Notes under the pieces: generated by a model
The model's input: the letters and a program-made list of their open reading frames with translations, nothing else
The model's database searches: none
Told to the model about the DNA's origin: nothing
Program-made: the position numbers and the translations under genes
Shown: in pieces, positions 54,656 to 63,799 of the stretch
Position numbering within the stretch: the first letter of the stretch is position 1
How the letters are laid out: each line of letters begins with the position of its first letter
Source: Dyadobacter soli
GTDB lineage: Bacteria; Bacteroidota; Bacteroidia; Cytophagales; Spirosomataceae
Assembly: GCF_900101885.1 (NCBI RefSeq)
Contig: NZ_FNAN01000009.1
Coordinates: 310,001 to 374,000 of the forward strand
Direction of reading: 5' to 3'
DNA length: 64,000 bases

Positions 54656-56251
54656 ATGAAAACAAATACATTCAAACATACCATTTACGCAGGGATCGCT
54701 TCTTTAATGCTCGGCCTGGCTTCCTGCGACTCGGGCCTGCTCGAAACCGTTCCTAACGACCGTCTTTCCGAAGATTTGTTCTGGAAAACCGAAAACGATG
54801 CCAAACTGGCCGTTAACTCACTTTATACTGACCTGGATAGCACCACTGCCGTCACCTGGGACGGTATTACCGACCTGGCGCATACCAACCAGAGCTTCAA
54901 TGTAGCTGCCTACATCGAGGCCGGAAGCTACGATGCGACGAGCTCGGTGATTTATGAGGAATGGAAGAGGTCGTATCGGGGCATTCGCGGCGTGAATTAT
55001 TTCCTTGAAAACGTGGATAAGGTGCCGAGTACCAACACCGCGCTGATCAACCAGCTGAAAGGAGAGGCTAAGGCGTTACGGGCTTATCATTACCTGAAAC
55101 TGGCCGGTCTGTTCGGTCCGGTGCCGCTGGTGACATCGTCGATCAGCATCGATGAGGGTCGGGCGCTTATCAACACGCCGGTGGAGGAAATCTGGAATTT
55201 TGTGGAAAAAGAACTGACAGAAGCAGCTGCATTGCTGCCTGCCACTTATGGCGCTGCCGACAAAGGCCGTTTCACCAAAGGTGCTGCATTAGGCCTGCTC
55301 GCCCGTGCGGACTTGTACGCGGGACGTTACCAAAAGGCTGCCGACGCGGCAGATCAGGTGATCAAATCGGGCGTGTACGGTCTGTATGAATCTTATGAAA
55401 AACTGTACAGCTACGCCGCGGAGAATAACAAGGAAGTGCTTTTGGATAAACAGTATTTAAAAGATGTATCTCAAAACAACGTCTTTAATCTGCTGGCGCC
55501 GTACAGCCAGAAGAATGCGCAAAGTACCTATGTTCCGACCAAAGCATTGGTAGACACTTACGAAACATTGGATGGCAAGAAGATCACCGACGCAGGCAGC
55601 GGCTACGATCCTGCAAAGCCTTATGCAAACCGTGATCCGCGTTTGAAATTCTCGATTTTCCTCGAAGGCGACGCATTGCCCAGCGGAATTACCTTTCAGC
55701 CGCGTCCCACCAGCGGAACTGCGGACGCGATCGGGAGTACCTACATTGCTTCTACCACCGGTTTCAATATTAAAAAGTATATCAATAATGAAGATTTCGC
55801 TAACCCGACCAACAGCGGCATTAATATTATCCTGCTGCGTTACGCCGAGGTTTTGCTGACTTATGCCGAAGCGAAAATCGAACTGGGGCAAACGGATGCG
55901 ACCGTTGTGGCGGCCATTAATCAGGTACGAAACGGTCGTGCGGATGTGAAACAGCCTTCTGTAACCGCTACCACGCAGGCCGCATTGCGGGAAATCGTGC
56001 GTCGGGAACGGACGGTAGAGCTCGCATTCGAAGGCCAGCGGATATTTGATATCCGCCGCTGGAAAATCGGGGAGCAGGTGATGAAGGGGCCGGTGTTCGG
56101 TATTACCTACCCGGATGCGACCGGTAAACTGGTTACTGTGCAAGCCGCTTCTTCGGACCGTGTTTTTGATGCCAGCCGCCATTATCTCTGGCCTATCCCG
56201 CAAAAGGAGCGCGATTTGAACCCGAACCTGCAACAAAATCCGAACTGGTAA
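54656..56251 (+). CDS. RagB/SusD family nutrient-uptake lipoprotein
   Basis: The 531-residue lipoprotein (signal ending LGLASC, Cys24; then DSGLLETVPNDRLSEDLFWKTENDA) has the SusD tetratricopeptide-like fold signatures, including the late RRERTVELAFEGQRIFDIRRW and the terminal HYLWPIPQKERDLNPNLQQNPNW. It is the glycan-binding partner of the SusC just upstream, with the sulfatase gene 52 bp downstream. Confidence 0.94.
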   Translation: MKTNTFKHTIYAGIASLMLGLASCDSGLLETVPNDRLSEDLFWKTENDAKLAVNSLYTDLDSTTAVTWDGITDLAHTNQSFNVAAYIEAGSYDATSSVIYEEWKRSYRGIRGVNYFLENVDKVPSTNTALINQLKGEAKALRAYHYLKLAGLFGPVPLVTSSISIDEGRALINTPVEEIWNFVEKELTEAAALLPATYGAADKGRFTKGAALGLLARADLYAGRYQKAADAADQVIKSGVYGLYESYEKLYSYAAENNKEVLLDKQYLKDVSQNNVFNLLAPYSQKNAQSTYVPTKALVDTYETLDGKKITDAGSGYDPAKPYANRDPRLKFSIFLEGDALPSGITFQPRPTSGTADAIGSTYIASTTGFNIKKYINNEDFANPTNSGINIILLRYAEVLLTYAEAKIELGQTDATVVAAINQVRNGRADVKQPSVTATTQAALREIVRRERTVELAFEGQRIFDIRRWKIGEQVMKGPVFGITYPDATGKLVTVQAASSDRVFDASRHYLWPIPQKERDLNPNLQQNPNW

Positions 56252-56303
56252 TTACTTTTGAGCGAACGGCGCAGCTGGCATTTACCTAAAACCACCTTAC
56301 AAT

Positions 56304-57743
56304 ATGTTTCGAATATTCTCTCTGCTGCTGGTATCCACGGGCGTTTGCCTCCTGATGGCATTCAACACCGAAAAACCGGCCGCAAAAACACCCAACATCG
56401 TCCTCTTTTTTATCGACGACCTCGGCTACGGCGACCTTTCCGTCAACGGCGCATTGGGCTACCAAACGCCCAATCTCGACAAAATGGCCATGGAAGGCAC
56501 CCGTTTCACCAACTTCATGGCGGCGCAAGCCGTGTGCAGCGCATCCCGTGCGGCATTGCTCACAGGTTGTTATCCCAACCGTCTGGGCATTTCAGGCGCA
56601 TTCGGGCCGAAAGCTGGTGTAGGCCTCAATCCCAAGGAAGAAACCATTGCCGAACTCGTGAAAGCGCAGGGTTATACGACCGGTATTTTCGGAAAATGGC
56701 ACCTCGGCAGCGAACAGGAGTTTTTACCGTTGCAGCAGGGCTTCGACGAATATTACGGCGTACCTTACTCGCATGATATGTGGCCGCTGCACCCGTGGCA
56801 GGAGCGCGCCAAATATCTTCCGTTGCACTGGATCGACGGAAATAATGCAGGTAAGGAGATCAAAAACCTGGAAGACGCCAGCGAACTGACGCCGGTAATT
56901 ACCGAAAAGGCGATTTCATTTATCAAAAGAAATAAAAACAAGCCTTTCTTCCTGTACGTACCGCACCCGCTCCCGCACGTACCTTTGGCCGCATCCGCTA
57001 AGTTTCGCGGTAAAAGCCAGCGCGGTATATTCGGTGATGTGATGATGGAACTCGACTGGTCGGTAGGAGAGATCATGAAGGAACTGAAAGCACAGGGGCT
57101 GGACAACAACACGCTCGTAATTTTCACCAGCGATAATGGCCCATGGCTTAACTACGGCGACCACGCAGGCTCCGCAGGCGGTTTCCGCGAAGGCAAAGGG
57201 ACCTCTTTCGAAGGCGGCCAACGCGAGCCTTGCATTATGCGCTGGCCCGGCGTGATCCCGGCTGGAAGGGTTTCGAATAAACTGCTTTCAAACCTCGACG
57301 TCCTGCCGACCATCGCCAAACTGACCGGGGCTAAACTGCCCAAAGAGAAAATCGACGGCATCGATTTCAGCGCATTGCTCAAAGGAGACGACACGCAGAC
57401 GCCCCGCGAGAGCTTCCTGTATTACTACCGCAAAAATAACCTCGAAGCCGTCCGCAAAGGCGACTGGAAACTCGTTTTCGCACATCCGGGCCGTACCTAT
57501 GAAGGCTCGCTTCCCGGCAAAAACGGTCAACCCGGCCCGGCCCCCGAGGACCATCAGTTTCCAAAAGCATTATACAACCTCGCCCGCGACCCGTCCGAGC
57601 GTTACGACGTGCTGGAACAAAACCCGGAAATCGTAGCCGAACTTGAAAAGATCGCCGACGCCGCCCGCGAAGACATGGGAGATGATTTGCAGCAGAAGGC
57701 TGGGAAAAACGTTAGGGAAATAGGACGTGCCGGTAAAAAATAG
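56304..57743 (+). CDS. Secreted sulfatase, first of the locus
   Basis: Formylglycine-dependent sulfatase of 479 residues with a signal peptide. The catalytic motif C78-S-A-S-R82 (C-x-[PA]-x-R) fits S1 sulfatases, where Cys78 is converted to formylglycine by a maturase not found here. Metal and substrate motifs DDLGYGD, GKWHLG and FTSDNGPW are present. It likely removes sulfate from a glycan taken up by the upstream SusC/SusD. Specificity cannot be read. Confidence 0.93.
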   Translation: MFRIFSLLLVSTGVCLLMAFNTEKPAAKTPNIVLFFIDDLGYGDLSVNGALGYQTPNLDKMAMEGTRFTNFMAAQAVCSASRAALLTGCYPNRLGISGAFGPKAGVGLNPKEETIAELVKAQGYTTGIFGKWHLGSEQEFLPLQQGFDEYYGVPYSHDMWPLHPWQERAKYLPLHWIDGNNAGKEIKNLEDASELTPVITEKAISFIKRNKNKPFFLYVPHPLPHVPLAASAKFRGKSQRGIFGDVMMELDWSVGEIMKELKAQGLDNNTLVIFTSDNGPWLNYGDHAGSAGGFREGKGTSFEGGQREPCIMRWPGVIPAGRVSNKLLSNLDVLPTIAKLTGAKLPKEKIDGIDFSALLKGDDTQTPRESFLYYYRKNNLEAVRKGDWKLVFAHPGRTYEGSLPGKNGQPGPAPEDHQFPKALYNLARDPSERYDVLEQNPEIVAELEKIADAAREDMGDDLQQKAGKNVREIGRAGKK

Positions 57744-57799
57744 AGGATTGCAATTCAGGAGTACTTATCTTAAATTTACTTAACATGTAAAATTCAGCT

Positions 57800-58072
57800 A
57801 TGAGTACTCCTGCAATTTCTCAAAATGACTTCGACGCATTAAGGAAGGAAAACGAATTGCTTAAAAGGCAATTGGAAACCCTGCATGATAAGGAATTCAG
57901 GGACAAACTGGAATGGGCTTATCACCTTTTCCACGACCCCGCCGACTCAGCAAAGCTCGAATTAAAAAGAGGTTCAGGCAAAGGCATCATATCTCGTGTT
58001 CCCGACAACTTCACGGATGAACTGACGGATTTTAATGCATTAGAATACTCCTCGATCAGCAACTTCCTTTGA
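57800..58072 (+). CDS. Possible antitoxin-like protein with a broken toxin partner
   Basis: The 90-residue protein has an N-terminal coiled region (DFDALRKENELLKRQLETLHD) and a C-terminal stretch GKGIISRVPDNFTDELTDF, which resembles DUF2281-type antitoxins of PIN-domain toxin pairs. The last codons run into the C-terminal remnant of a VapC-like toxin in another frame, so this gene is probably itself disrupted at its 3' end. It sits between two sulfatases of the glycan locus. Confidence 0.5.
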   Translation: MSTPAISQNDFDALRKENELLKRQLETLHDKEFRDKLEWAYHLFHDPADSAKLELKRGSGKGIISRVPDNFTDELTDFNALEYSSISNFL

Positions 58073-58185
58073 TTCACAAAGATCCATTTGATCGACTACT
58101 GATTGCACAATCGCAGGTAGAAGATTTCTGGTTATTGACCGACGATGGCAAATTTGACAATTACGCTGTCAGGCTCCTGAAATAG
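58036..58185 (+). pseudogene. VapC/PIN-domain toxin remnant
   Basis: In a frame different from the preceding ORF, 58063-58185 reads LPLIHKDPFDRLLIAQSQVE and onward to LLTDDGKFDNYAVRLLK and a stop: the last 40 residues of PIN-domain toxins of the VapC type. The N-terminal two-thirds, with the first catalytic Asp residues, is missing. A deletion appears to have joined the antitoxin to the toxin tail. Confidence 0.75.
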
Positions 58186-58500
58186 CAACAAAAATCAACC
58201 GTCAAAAAAACACAAATTCTTTTCGGAAGCATTTGCTTGTTCAAAGTATTTATCCTTACTTTGTCTATCAAACAAGTAGATTATATCAGGCTTCGACTTC
58301 GCAATATTCAGAAAGTATCTGCTTTCCGATACCCTAAGAGACAGTCCTGGCGCGACTTGCCGGAATTTTCGGTGGTTGTCAATTCATGCCAGTCGACCGG
58401 GCTGTCGTAGGGTATCGGGAACAAAGATACACCTACCTCGCCAAATTCAAGTAATCCCAGGATTGCAATGTCTTTCTGAAGTATATTAATCTACTCCACA
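58186..58500. other. Intergenic gap with a long imperfect inverted repeat
   Basis: No gene is supported. Positions 58324-58344 and 58402-58421 are imperfect inverted repeats (perfect 10-bp core CGATACCCTA at 58327-58336 and its complement at 58408-58417) enclosing about 57 bp with its own partial symmetry (CAGTCCTGG and CCAGTCGACC). Confidence 0.5.
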
Positions 58501-59952
58501 ATGAAAAAGTATTTTTTGCTGGTTTCCCTTCTCGCTACGCCATTCCTTACCCATCGTTCCCAAGCACAAGTCCAGACCGCTAAACCGCAACGCCCTAATA
58601 TCGTATTCATCCTGGCCGACGACCTCGGCTACGGTGACGTGGGTTTCAACGGGCAAAAGCTGATCAGGACACCCAATATCGACCGTTTGGCGAAGGACGG
58701 CATGATTTTTAGCCAGTTCTATGCCGGTACCTCCGTGTGCGCGCCGTCGCGCTCGTCGCTGCTCACGGGTCAGCACACCGGGCACACGTATATCCGCGGA
58801 AACAAAGGCGTGGAACCGGAAGGTCAGCAGCCCATCGCCGATTCGGTAGTTACACTTGCAGAAGTTCTTAAAAAATCGGGATATGTGACAGCAGCTTTCG
58901 GCAAATGGGGGCTGGGGCCTGTGGGTACCGAAGGCGATCCCAACAAGCAGGGTTTCGACCGTTTTTATGGTTACAACTGCCAAAGCCTTGCGCACCGTTA
59001 CTACCCCGAACATCTTTGGGATAACAACAAGAAAATACCTTTGGAAGGCAACAAAGGCCTTATTCACAACAAAGAGTATGCGCCGGATCTGATCCAGAAA
59101 AAGGCGCTCAGCTTTGTGAGCGCGCAGGACGGTAAGCAGCCTTTCTTTTTGTTTTTACCCTACATTCTTCCGCATGCCGAGTTGGTTGTGCCGGACGACA
59201 GTCTTTTCAGGTATTACAAAGGCAAATTTGAAGAAAAGCCCTATAAAGGTGCCGATTACGGTCCCGGCGCTACCGACGGCGGCTATGCCTCGCAGGAATT
59301 TCCTCGCGCAACTTTCGCAGCGATGGTGGCCCGCCTGGACCTGTACGTGGGCCAGGTTTTGGATAAATTAAAGGAAAAGGGTCTCGATAAAAACACATTG
59401 ATCATTTTCACGAGCGACAATGGGCCGCATATCGAAGGCGGTGCCGATCCGAATTTTTTCAAGAGCAATGCAGGTTTCCGGGGCGTCAAACGTGATTTGT
59501 ACGAAGGCGGAATCCGTGAGCCGTTCGCCGCACGCTGGCCTGCAGTGATCAAGCCCGGCTCGAAAAGCGACTATATCGGCGCATTCTGGGATATTCTGCC
59601 CACTTTCGCAGAGCTGGCGAATGCTTCCACACCTCGTAACATCGACGGTATTTCGTTCACAGACGCATTGAAAGGTAAGCCGACTCAAAAGAAGCATGAT
59701 TACCTCTATTGGGAATTTCACGAACAAGGCGGCCGGCAAGCGGTACGCCAGGGCAACTGGAAAGCGGTCCGGCTAAAAGCGGCAGGTAATCCCGATGCAT
59801 TAGTAGAGCTTTACAATCTTTCAAAAGACCCGCAGGAAAAAACCAACCTGACCCCGCAATTCCCGGAAAAGGCCAAGGAACTGGGCCAGATCATGAACCG
59901 GGCGCATGTTTCGTCGGCTATTTTTCCGTTCGGGAGTTTGGCGACTAACTGA
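58501..59952 (+). CDS. Secreted arylsulfatase-type sulfatase, second of the locus
   Basis: The 483-residue S1-type sulfatase has a signal peptide (cleavage after RSQAQ), catalytic C80-A-P-S-R84, metal-binding ADDLGYGD, FGKWGLGP, and the FTSDNGPHIEGG region. It differs from the first sulfatase in motif details (CAPSR versus CSASR), suggesting different positions or sugars are desulfated. It is separated from the first by the toxin-antitoxin remnant and is likely to have its own promoter. Confidence 0.94.
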   Translation: MKKYFLLVSLLATPFLTHRSQAQVQTAKPQRPNIVFILADDLGYGDVGFNGQKLIRTPNIDRLAKDGMIFSQFYAGTSVCAPSRSSLLTGQHTGHTYIRGNKGVEPEGQQPIADSVVTLAEVLKKSGYVTAAFGKWGLGPVGTEGDPNKQGFDRFYGYNCQSLAHRYYPEHLWDNNKKIPLEGNKGLIHNKEYAPDLIQKKALSFVSAQDGKQPFFLFLPYILPHAELVVPDDSLFRYYKGKFEEKPYKGADYGPGATDGGYASQEFPRATFAAMVARLDLYVGQVLDKLKEKGLDKNTLIIFTSDNGPHIEGGADPNFFKSNAGFRGVKRDLYEGGIREPFAARWPAVIKPGSKSDYIGAFWDILPTFAELANASTPRNIDGISFTDALKGKPTQKKHDYLYWEFHEQGGRQAVRQGNWKAVRLKAAGNPDALVELYNLSKDPQEKTNLTPQFPEKAKELGQIMNRAHVSSAIFPFGSLATN

Positions 59953-59961
59953 TTTTATGGC

Positions 59962-59994
59962 AAGACCTGACTAATCAATACATAGTCAGGTCTT
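59962..59994. terminator. Hairpin after the second sulfatase
   Basis: An 11-bp perfect stem AAGACCTGACT (59962-59972) with AGTCAGGTCTT (59984-59994) and an 11-nt loop, located 10 bp after the stop; no T-run follows. Confidence 0.5.
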
Positions 59995-60025
59995 ACTATA
60001 CCGATTATGATTGCTTTAAAATTGG

Positions 60026-60033
60026 TATATTTG
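60026..60033 (+). promoter_or_regulatory. Possible -7 element of the toxin-antitoxin pair
   Basis: TATATTTG matches TAnnTTTG; no good -33 element sits 19-21 nt upstream. It lies 20 bp before the antitoxin ATG. Confidence 0.35.
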
Positions 60034-60052
60034 ATCCTCAATTGAATGCGAT

Positions 60053-60262
60053 ATGGCAACATTGATCATCGAAGGCGATAACGATCAGATCGCAACTGTT
60101 AAAGCTTTTCTGAATTCGGTCGGGATTAATTTCCGGACGGAGCAGGATGCTACCGAATATCTACTCAGCAATTCTTCTAATACAACTGAACTCTTAGATT
60201 CTGTCAAAGAGGCCCTGGACGGTAATACCCGAACAATTGGCCTTGACGACATATGGAAATAG
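60053..60262 (+). CDS. Antitoxin of a YoeB-type pair
   Basis: The 69-residue acidic protein (TLIIEGDNDQIATVKAFLN, then a C-terminal tail ending GLDDIWK) overlaps the toxin start by 10 nt. Its position, size and acidic nature fit an antitoxin that neutralises and binds the toxin. No DNA-binding family is recognised with certainty. Confidence 0.8.
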   Translation: MATLIIEGDNDQIATVKAFLNSVGINFRTEQDATEYLLSNSSNTTELLDSVKEALDGNTRTIGLDDIWK

Positions 60263-60516
60263 CGTTCACACCGAAAGCATTATCTCAACTGGATTACTGG
60301 AAAAAAACAGGGAACGAAACCATCCTTCAAAGAATTCGTGCCCTGCTGGAATCAATATCGCAATCCCCGTTTTCCGGAATAGGCAAACCGGAGCCACTCA
60401 AACATCAATTATCCGGCTTTTGGTCACGACGCATCAATGACGAACATCGGCTGGTATACAAAATCGAGAAAGGTAAAATCGTCATCGTCCAATGCCGATT
60501 CCATTATTCGAAATGA
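60253..60516 (+). CDS. Txe/YoeB family mRNA-interferase toxin
   Basis: The 87-residue ribosome-dependent endoribonuclease aligns over its full length with YoeB, with catalytic residues at the matching positions: E47 (KPEPLK), R66 (EHRLVY), H84 and Y85 (CRFHYSK). WSRRINDEHRL is the family core. It overlaps the antitoxin by 10 nt, giving a compact module. It appears intact, unlike the VapC remnant 2 kb away. Confidence 0.93.
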   Translation: MEIAFTPKALSQLDYWKKTGNETILQRIRALLESISQSPFSGIGKPEPLKHQLSGFWSRRINDEHRLVYKIEKGKIVIVQCRFHYSK

Positions 60517-60521
60517 CTGCG

Positions 60522-61139
60522 TTATATCAACCCCAACCCCGCAGCCAGCTTGATCAGCGAAGCGGTATTCGATACTTCAAATTTGATCAGCAAATTCTGC
60601 CGGTGGCTGTTTACGGTGGTGACGCTTATGAACAGCTGCTCGGCGATCTGAGGGTTGGTAAGGCCTTCGGCAATTAATACCAACACTTCCTTTTCGCGAC
60701 GGGTAAGAAACGGCACCGTTTTCGGCGCGGTGGCAGGAGTTACCTGGTCGAACTGCACGTTCATAAAGTATCCGCCGGCTTGCACCTGCGTAATGGCTTC
60801 CAGGATATCTTCCTTGCCCGAACTTTTGATAAGGTAGCCGGAGGCGCCGTTCTGGATCATGCGTGACACATATGCACGCTCGTTGAACGTACTCAATGCG
60901 AGGGTTTTTACCTCCGGGAACTGTTCTTTTACCTTTTTGCAAAGGTCTATGCCGCTGATGTCGGGAAGGTTGATGTCGAGAAATGCGATGTCCACTTCGT
61001 TGTTTTTCAGGAATGCAATGGCCTCGATGGCATTGGTAGCCGTGCCCACGACTTGCACGCCCTCGGCATCGGCGAGCAGCGATTTAAGTCCTTCCAATAC
61101 CAGCGGGTGATCGTCTACGATGAGGATTCTGACACTCAT
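60522..61139 (-). CDS. NarL/LuxR-type response regulator
   Basis: The 205-residue protein has a receiver domain (ILIVDDHPLVLEGL; phosphoacceptor D55 in FLDINLPD) and a LuxR HTH (FLTRREKEVLVLIAEGLTNPQIAEQLFISVTTVNSHRQNL). It is the cognate partner of the upstream sensor kinase, whose TAA stop overlaps an alternative ATG at 61190 (TAATG). I prefer 61139, which gives the usual N-terminus MSVRILIVDD. The target genes are unknown. Confidence 0.93.
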   Translation of the reverse strand: MSVRILIVDDHPLVLEGLKSLLADAEGVQVVGTATNAIEAIAFLKNNEVDIAFLDINLPDISGIDLCKKVKEQFPEVKTLALSTFNERAYVSRMIQNGASGYLIKSSGKEDILEAITQVQAGGYFMNVQFDQVTPATAPKTVPFLTRREKEVLVLIAEGLTNPQIAEQLFISVTTVNSHRQNLLIKFEVSNTASLIKLAAGLGLI

Positions 61140-61189
61140 AAGTTCTTTTTTATAAAGGTTAAAGCCATTGCTGGCATTGGTATCGATCA

Positions 61190-63121
61190 TTAAAGTACTA
61201 TTTCAACAAGTACCGAAGTGCCGTCTCCCGGTTTCGATTGAATGTCGAGCGTACCGTTGAGGTAATCCACGCGCGCCTGCACGTTGCGGAGGCCTGCGCC
61301 CTTGTTTTGTTCCAGATTTGTGGTGTCGAATCCTTTGCCATTGTCCTCGACAGTTACGCTCACATTGTTATCGACCCACGTAAGTTGCACCTGTGCTTCG
61401 GTGGCGTCGGCGTATTTGAGCACATTGTTGAGCAATTCCTGGATAATGCGGTAAAGCACCACTTCTACCTGTGAGTCGAGGCGCTTGTCGTCGAAGCCGA
61501 AGGCCTGCATGTGTACTTTCAGCCTGCCGGAAGCGCTGATGCCTTCGCAAAAGTCGCTCAGCGCGTCGATTAATCCGAACCGTACAAGCGATTCGGGCAT
61601 CATGCTGTGGGCTACGCGGCGCATTTCGCTGATCGCGCCATCCAGTTGGGTTAGGGCCCTGGTAAACGTCATAGCGCTTTCCTCGGGCAGGATTACGTTT
61701 CCTTTCACGGAATTCAGAGTTAGTTTGATGCCTGATAATAGTCCGCCCAGACCGTCGTGCAGGTCACGGGCCACGCGGGTGCGTTCTTCTTCTTGTCCTT
61801 TCAAAATGGAATTGGTGGCTACCAATTGTTTTTCCTGCTGCAATTGCAATACTTCCTGCTCGGCCACACGCCTGCGGAATGCAATGTTCCTGTAAACGAG
61901 AATGGCGATCACGAGCAGCCCGACGAGCCCGGCGATAAGGCCGTAAATCAGCGTATTGCGGGTTTGCTTCTCCTTTTCGAGGGTTACGATCTTATTTTCT
62001 TTCTGCGCCGTCAGGTATTTGGTGTCGAGTTCCTGTAACTGTTTCTGAATATCTATGCCCTGAATGGAGTCGTTCAGGATCGAGTATTTCATCAGGTAAT
62101 CGTAGGCGCCTTTGTAATTATTCGCCCGGGCGAGGTCGGTCGCGTAATCCTCGTAGAGCTCCACCAAATGGTCGGTCATGTTATTGGCTTCGGCGATGTC
62201 GAGTGCTTCTTTGGTGTATTTGGCCGACAAATCGGTCTTTTTAGCATCCTCTGCAAGGAACATCAATGCTCTCAAACAGTCGAGTTCCAGAAATACATTA
62301 CTGTTTTTCCGGGCGAGATCAAGCCCTTTCTGACCATATATCCAGGCTTCGTCGAGGTTTTTAAGGAGGCGATTTGTCCTGCAAAGTCCGGCATAAGCCT
62401 GCGTAACGAATATCTCGGAATGGATTTTTTCAGAAACCAGCAGTCCTTCCTTGAAATGTGCGAGGGCTTTGTCGTACTTTTTCAAATTGAAATAGGAGCC
62501 GCCGATATTGGTCAGGATGTCGGCCAGTTGCAGGCTGTCGTTCATGGGGCGGGCCAGCTGTAATGCTTTTTCCTTGTACACCACCGACTTATTGAAAAGA
62601 TTGGCATGCTCGAAAGCCGTTCCGATGCTGATATAAAGCCGCGGCAGGAAAACCTTCATACCCAGCTTGTCGAACTGGCTGGCTGCCTGCTGATAATACT
62701 GGATTGCCTCCGTGAAACGCCCCATATAGGTGTAACTGGCGGCGATATTGTTCAGGCTCTTGCCGATGTTCACCTGGTGATTCATCCGCTTGGCGATTTC
62801 GAGGCTCTCGCGGTTGAGTTTCAACCCTTCTTCGAATTTACCCTGTAAATTAAGGATGTAAGTATAGTTCGAACGGAACTTGAACCGGCCCGTGTCGTAG
62901 TTCAGCTGCTCGCTCAGGGCATCCGCTTTCAGGTAGTATTTACCGGCGCTATCGAGGTTATGGTTTTCATAATACTGGCCGTACTCAATGTAAGCCAACA
63001 CCCGGTTGGTATCCAGCCTGCTGGCCTGAATGCGTTTCAGAATGGCGGCGGGATGTGGGTTTTGTGCAAATGCCGTGCTGTAAAAAAAGACAAGTAAGAG
63101 TGCTCGTAAATATAATTTCAT
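61190..63121 (-). CDS. TPR-containing sensor histidine kinase
   Basis: The 643-residue protein has a signal peptide (cleavage after AFAQ), about seven TPR-like repeats in the periplasmic part (residues 40-350), a membrane segment (about 390-410), a HisKA_3 dimerisation domain with phosphorylated H455 (VARDLHDGLGG) and a HATPase_c domain (IIQELLNNVLKYADA, DNGKGFD, GAGLRNV). It is the typical Bacteroidota NarL-type partner of the adjacent response regulator. The signal sensed is unknown. Confidence 0.93.
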   Translation of the reverse strand: MKLYLRALLLVFFYSTAFAQNPHPAAILKRIQASRLDTNRVLAYIEYGQYYENHNLDSAGKYYLKADALSEQLNYDTGRFKFRSNYTYILNLQGKFEEGLKLNRESLEIAKRMNHQVNIGKSLNNIAASYTYMGRFTEAIQYYQQAASQFDKLGMKVFLPRLYISIGTAFEHANLFNKSVVYKEKALQLARPMNDSLQLADILTNIGGSYFNLKKYDKALAHFKEGLLVSEKIHSEIFVTQAYAGLCRTNRLLKNLDEAWIYGQKGLDLARKNSNVFLELDCLRALMFLAEDAKKTDLSAKYTKEALDIAEANNMTDHLVELYEDYATDLARANNYKGAYDYLMKYSILNDSIQGIDIQKQLQELDTKYLTAQKENKIVTLEKEKQTRNTLIYGLIAGLVGLLVIAILVYRNIAFRRRVAEQEVLQLQQEKQLVATNSILKGQEEERTRVARDLHDGLGGLLSGIKLTLNSVKGNVILPEESAMTFTRALTQLDGAISEMRRVAHSMMPESLVRFGLIDALSDFCEGISASGRLKVHMQAFGFDDKRLDSQVEVVLYRIIQELLNNVLKYADATEAQVQLTWVDNNVSVTVEDNGKGFDTTNLEQNKGAGLRNVQARVDYLNGTLDIQSKPGDGTSVLVEIVL

Positions 63122-63325
63122 CGGACCCGGAGAGTAGATTGGATTGGAAAATTACAGTGGCAAAAGTCTGAAATAAAACCTTTTAATAATATCCTATAAA
63201 CATATGATTTTTGAAAAATCATGCTTTTATAGGATTGATCCCGGGCTTTCGGAGAGACTACCTTTGTCATGTCGAAAGGCAAAAAATTATCTCATCCATT
63301 ATCCATTTTCAAATCCAATACAGCC

Positions 63326-63751
63326 ATGAAAAAGATTACATTTTTGAAAAACATTTTTGCTCTGTTGTTGCTCTCTACATTGATGTTCGCTTGTGAAGAA
63401 AAGGACAAGGACGTATCCCCGGAACTGAGCTCGAAAGTTGAAGGAATTTATAAAGTGACCCGTATGACCGAAGATGGTGAAGAGTACCCGCTCGAAGAGA
63501 ACAACGTCAAAATCACCGTTGAACTGGACAAGTTCTCTTCCGAGGTAGTAAGTGCCAAAATGAAACTAACCATCGACGGTGACCGCCAACCGGATGAAGA
63601 GGTAGGCACGCTGAACCTGAAAAACGCCGGCAGCACGGGCATCGACCTTTATGAAGGCACTGATAAAGTAGGTAATGTGAAAGACGGCAAGCTGAATATT
63701 TTCGTGATATACGAAGGCGCAGAGCTGGAAATGACCGCTACCAGGCAGTAA
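63326..63751 (+). CDS. Small lipoprotein of unknown function
   Basis: The 141-residue protein begins with a lipoprotein signal, Cys22 in LMFAC, then a beta-rich domain (VEGIYKVTRMTEDGEEYPLEEN; KVGNVKDGKLNIFVIYEG) of a lipocalin-like size, not recognised. The ATG at 63326 is preferred to 63269. It is divergent from the histidine kinase. Confidence 0.65.
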   Translation: MKKITFLKNIFALLLLSTLMFACEEKDKDVSPELSSKVEGIYKVTRMTEDGEEYPLEENNVKITVELDKFSSEVVSAKMKLTIDGDRQPDEEVGTLNLKNAGSTGIDLYEGTDKVGNVKDGKLNIFVIYEGAELEMTATRQ

Positions 63752-63799
63752 TAAACACGTTTTAGTACCCAATAATCTCTCTTTTACAATTATACAGCC

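Noticed and set aside
61140..61190. 17-residue N-terminal extension of the response regulator
   Set aside because: The TAATG overlap is suggestive of coupling, but receiver domains nearly always begin a few residues before the ILIVDD strand, so the ATG at 61139 is preferred.
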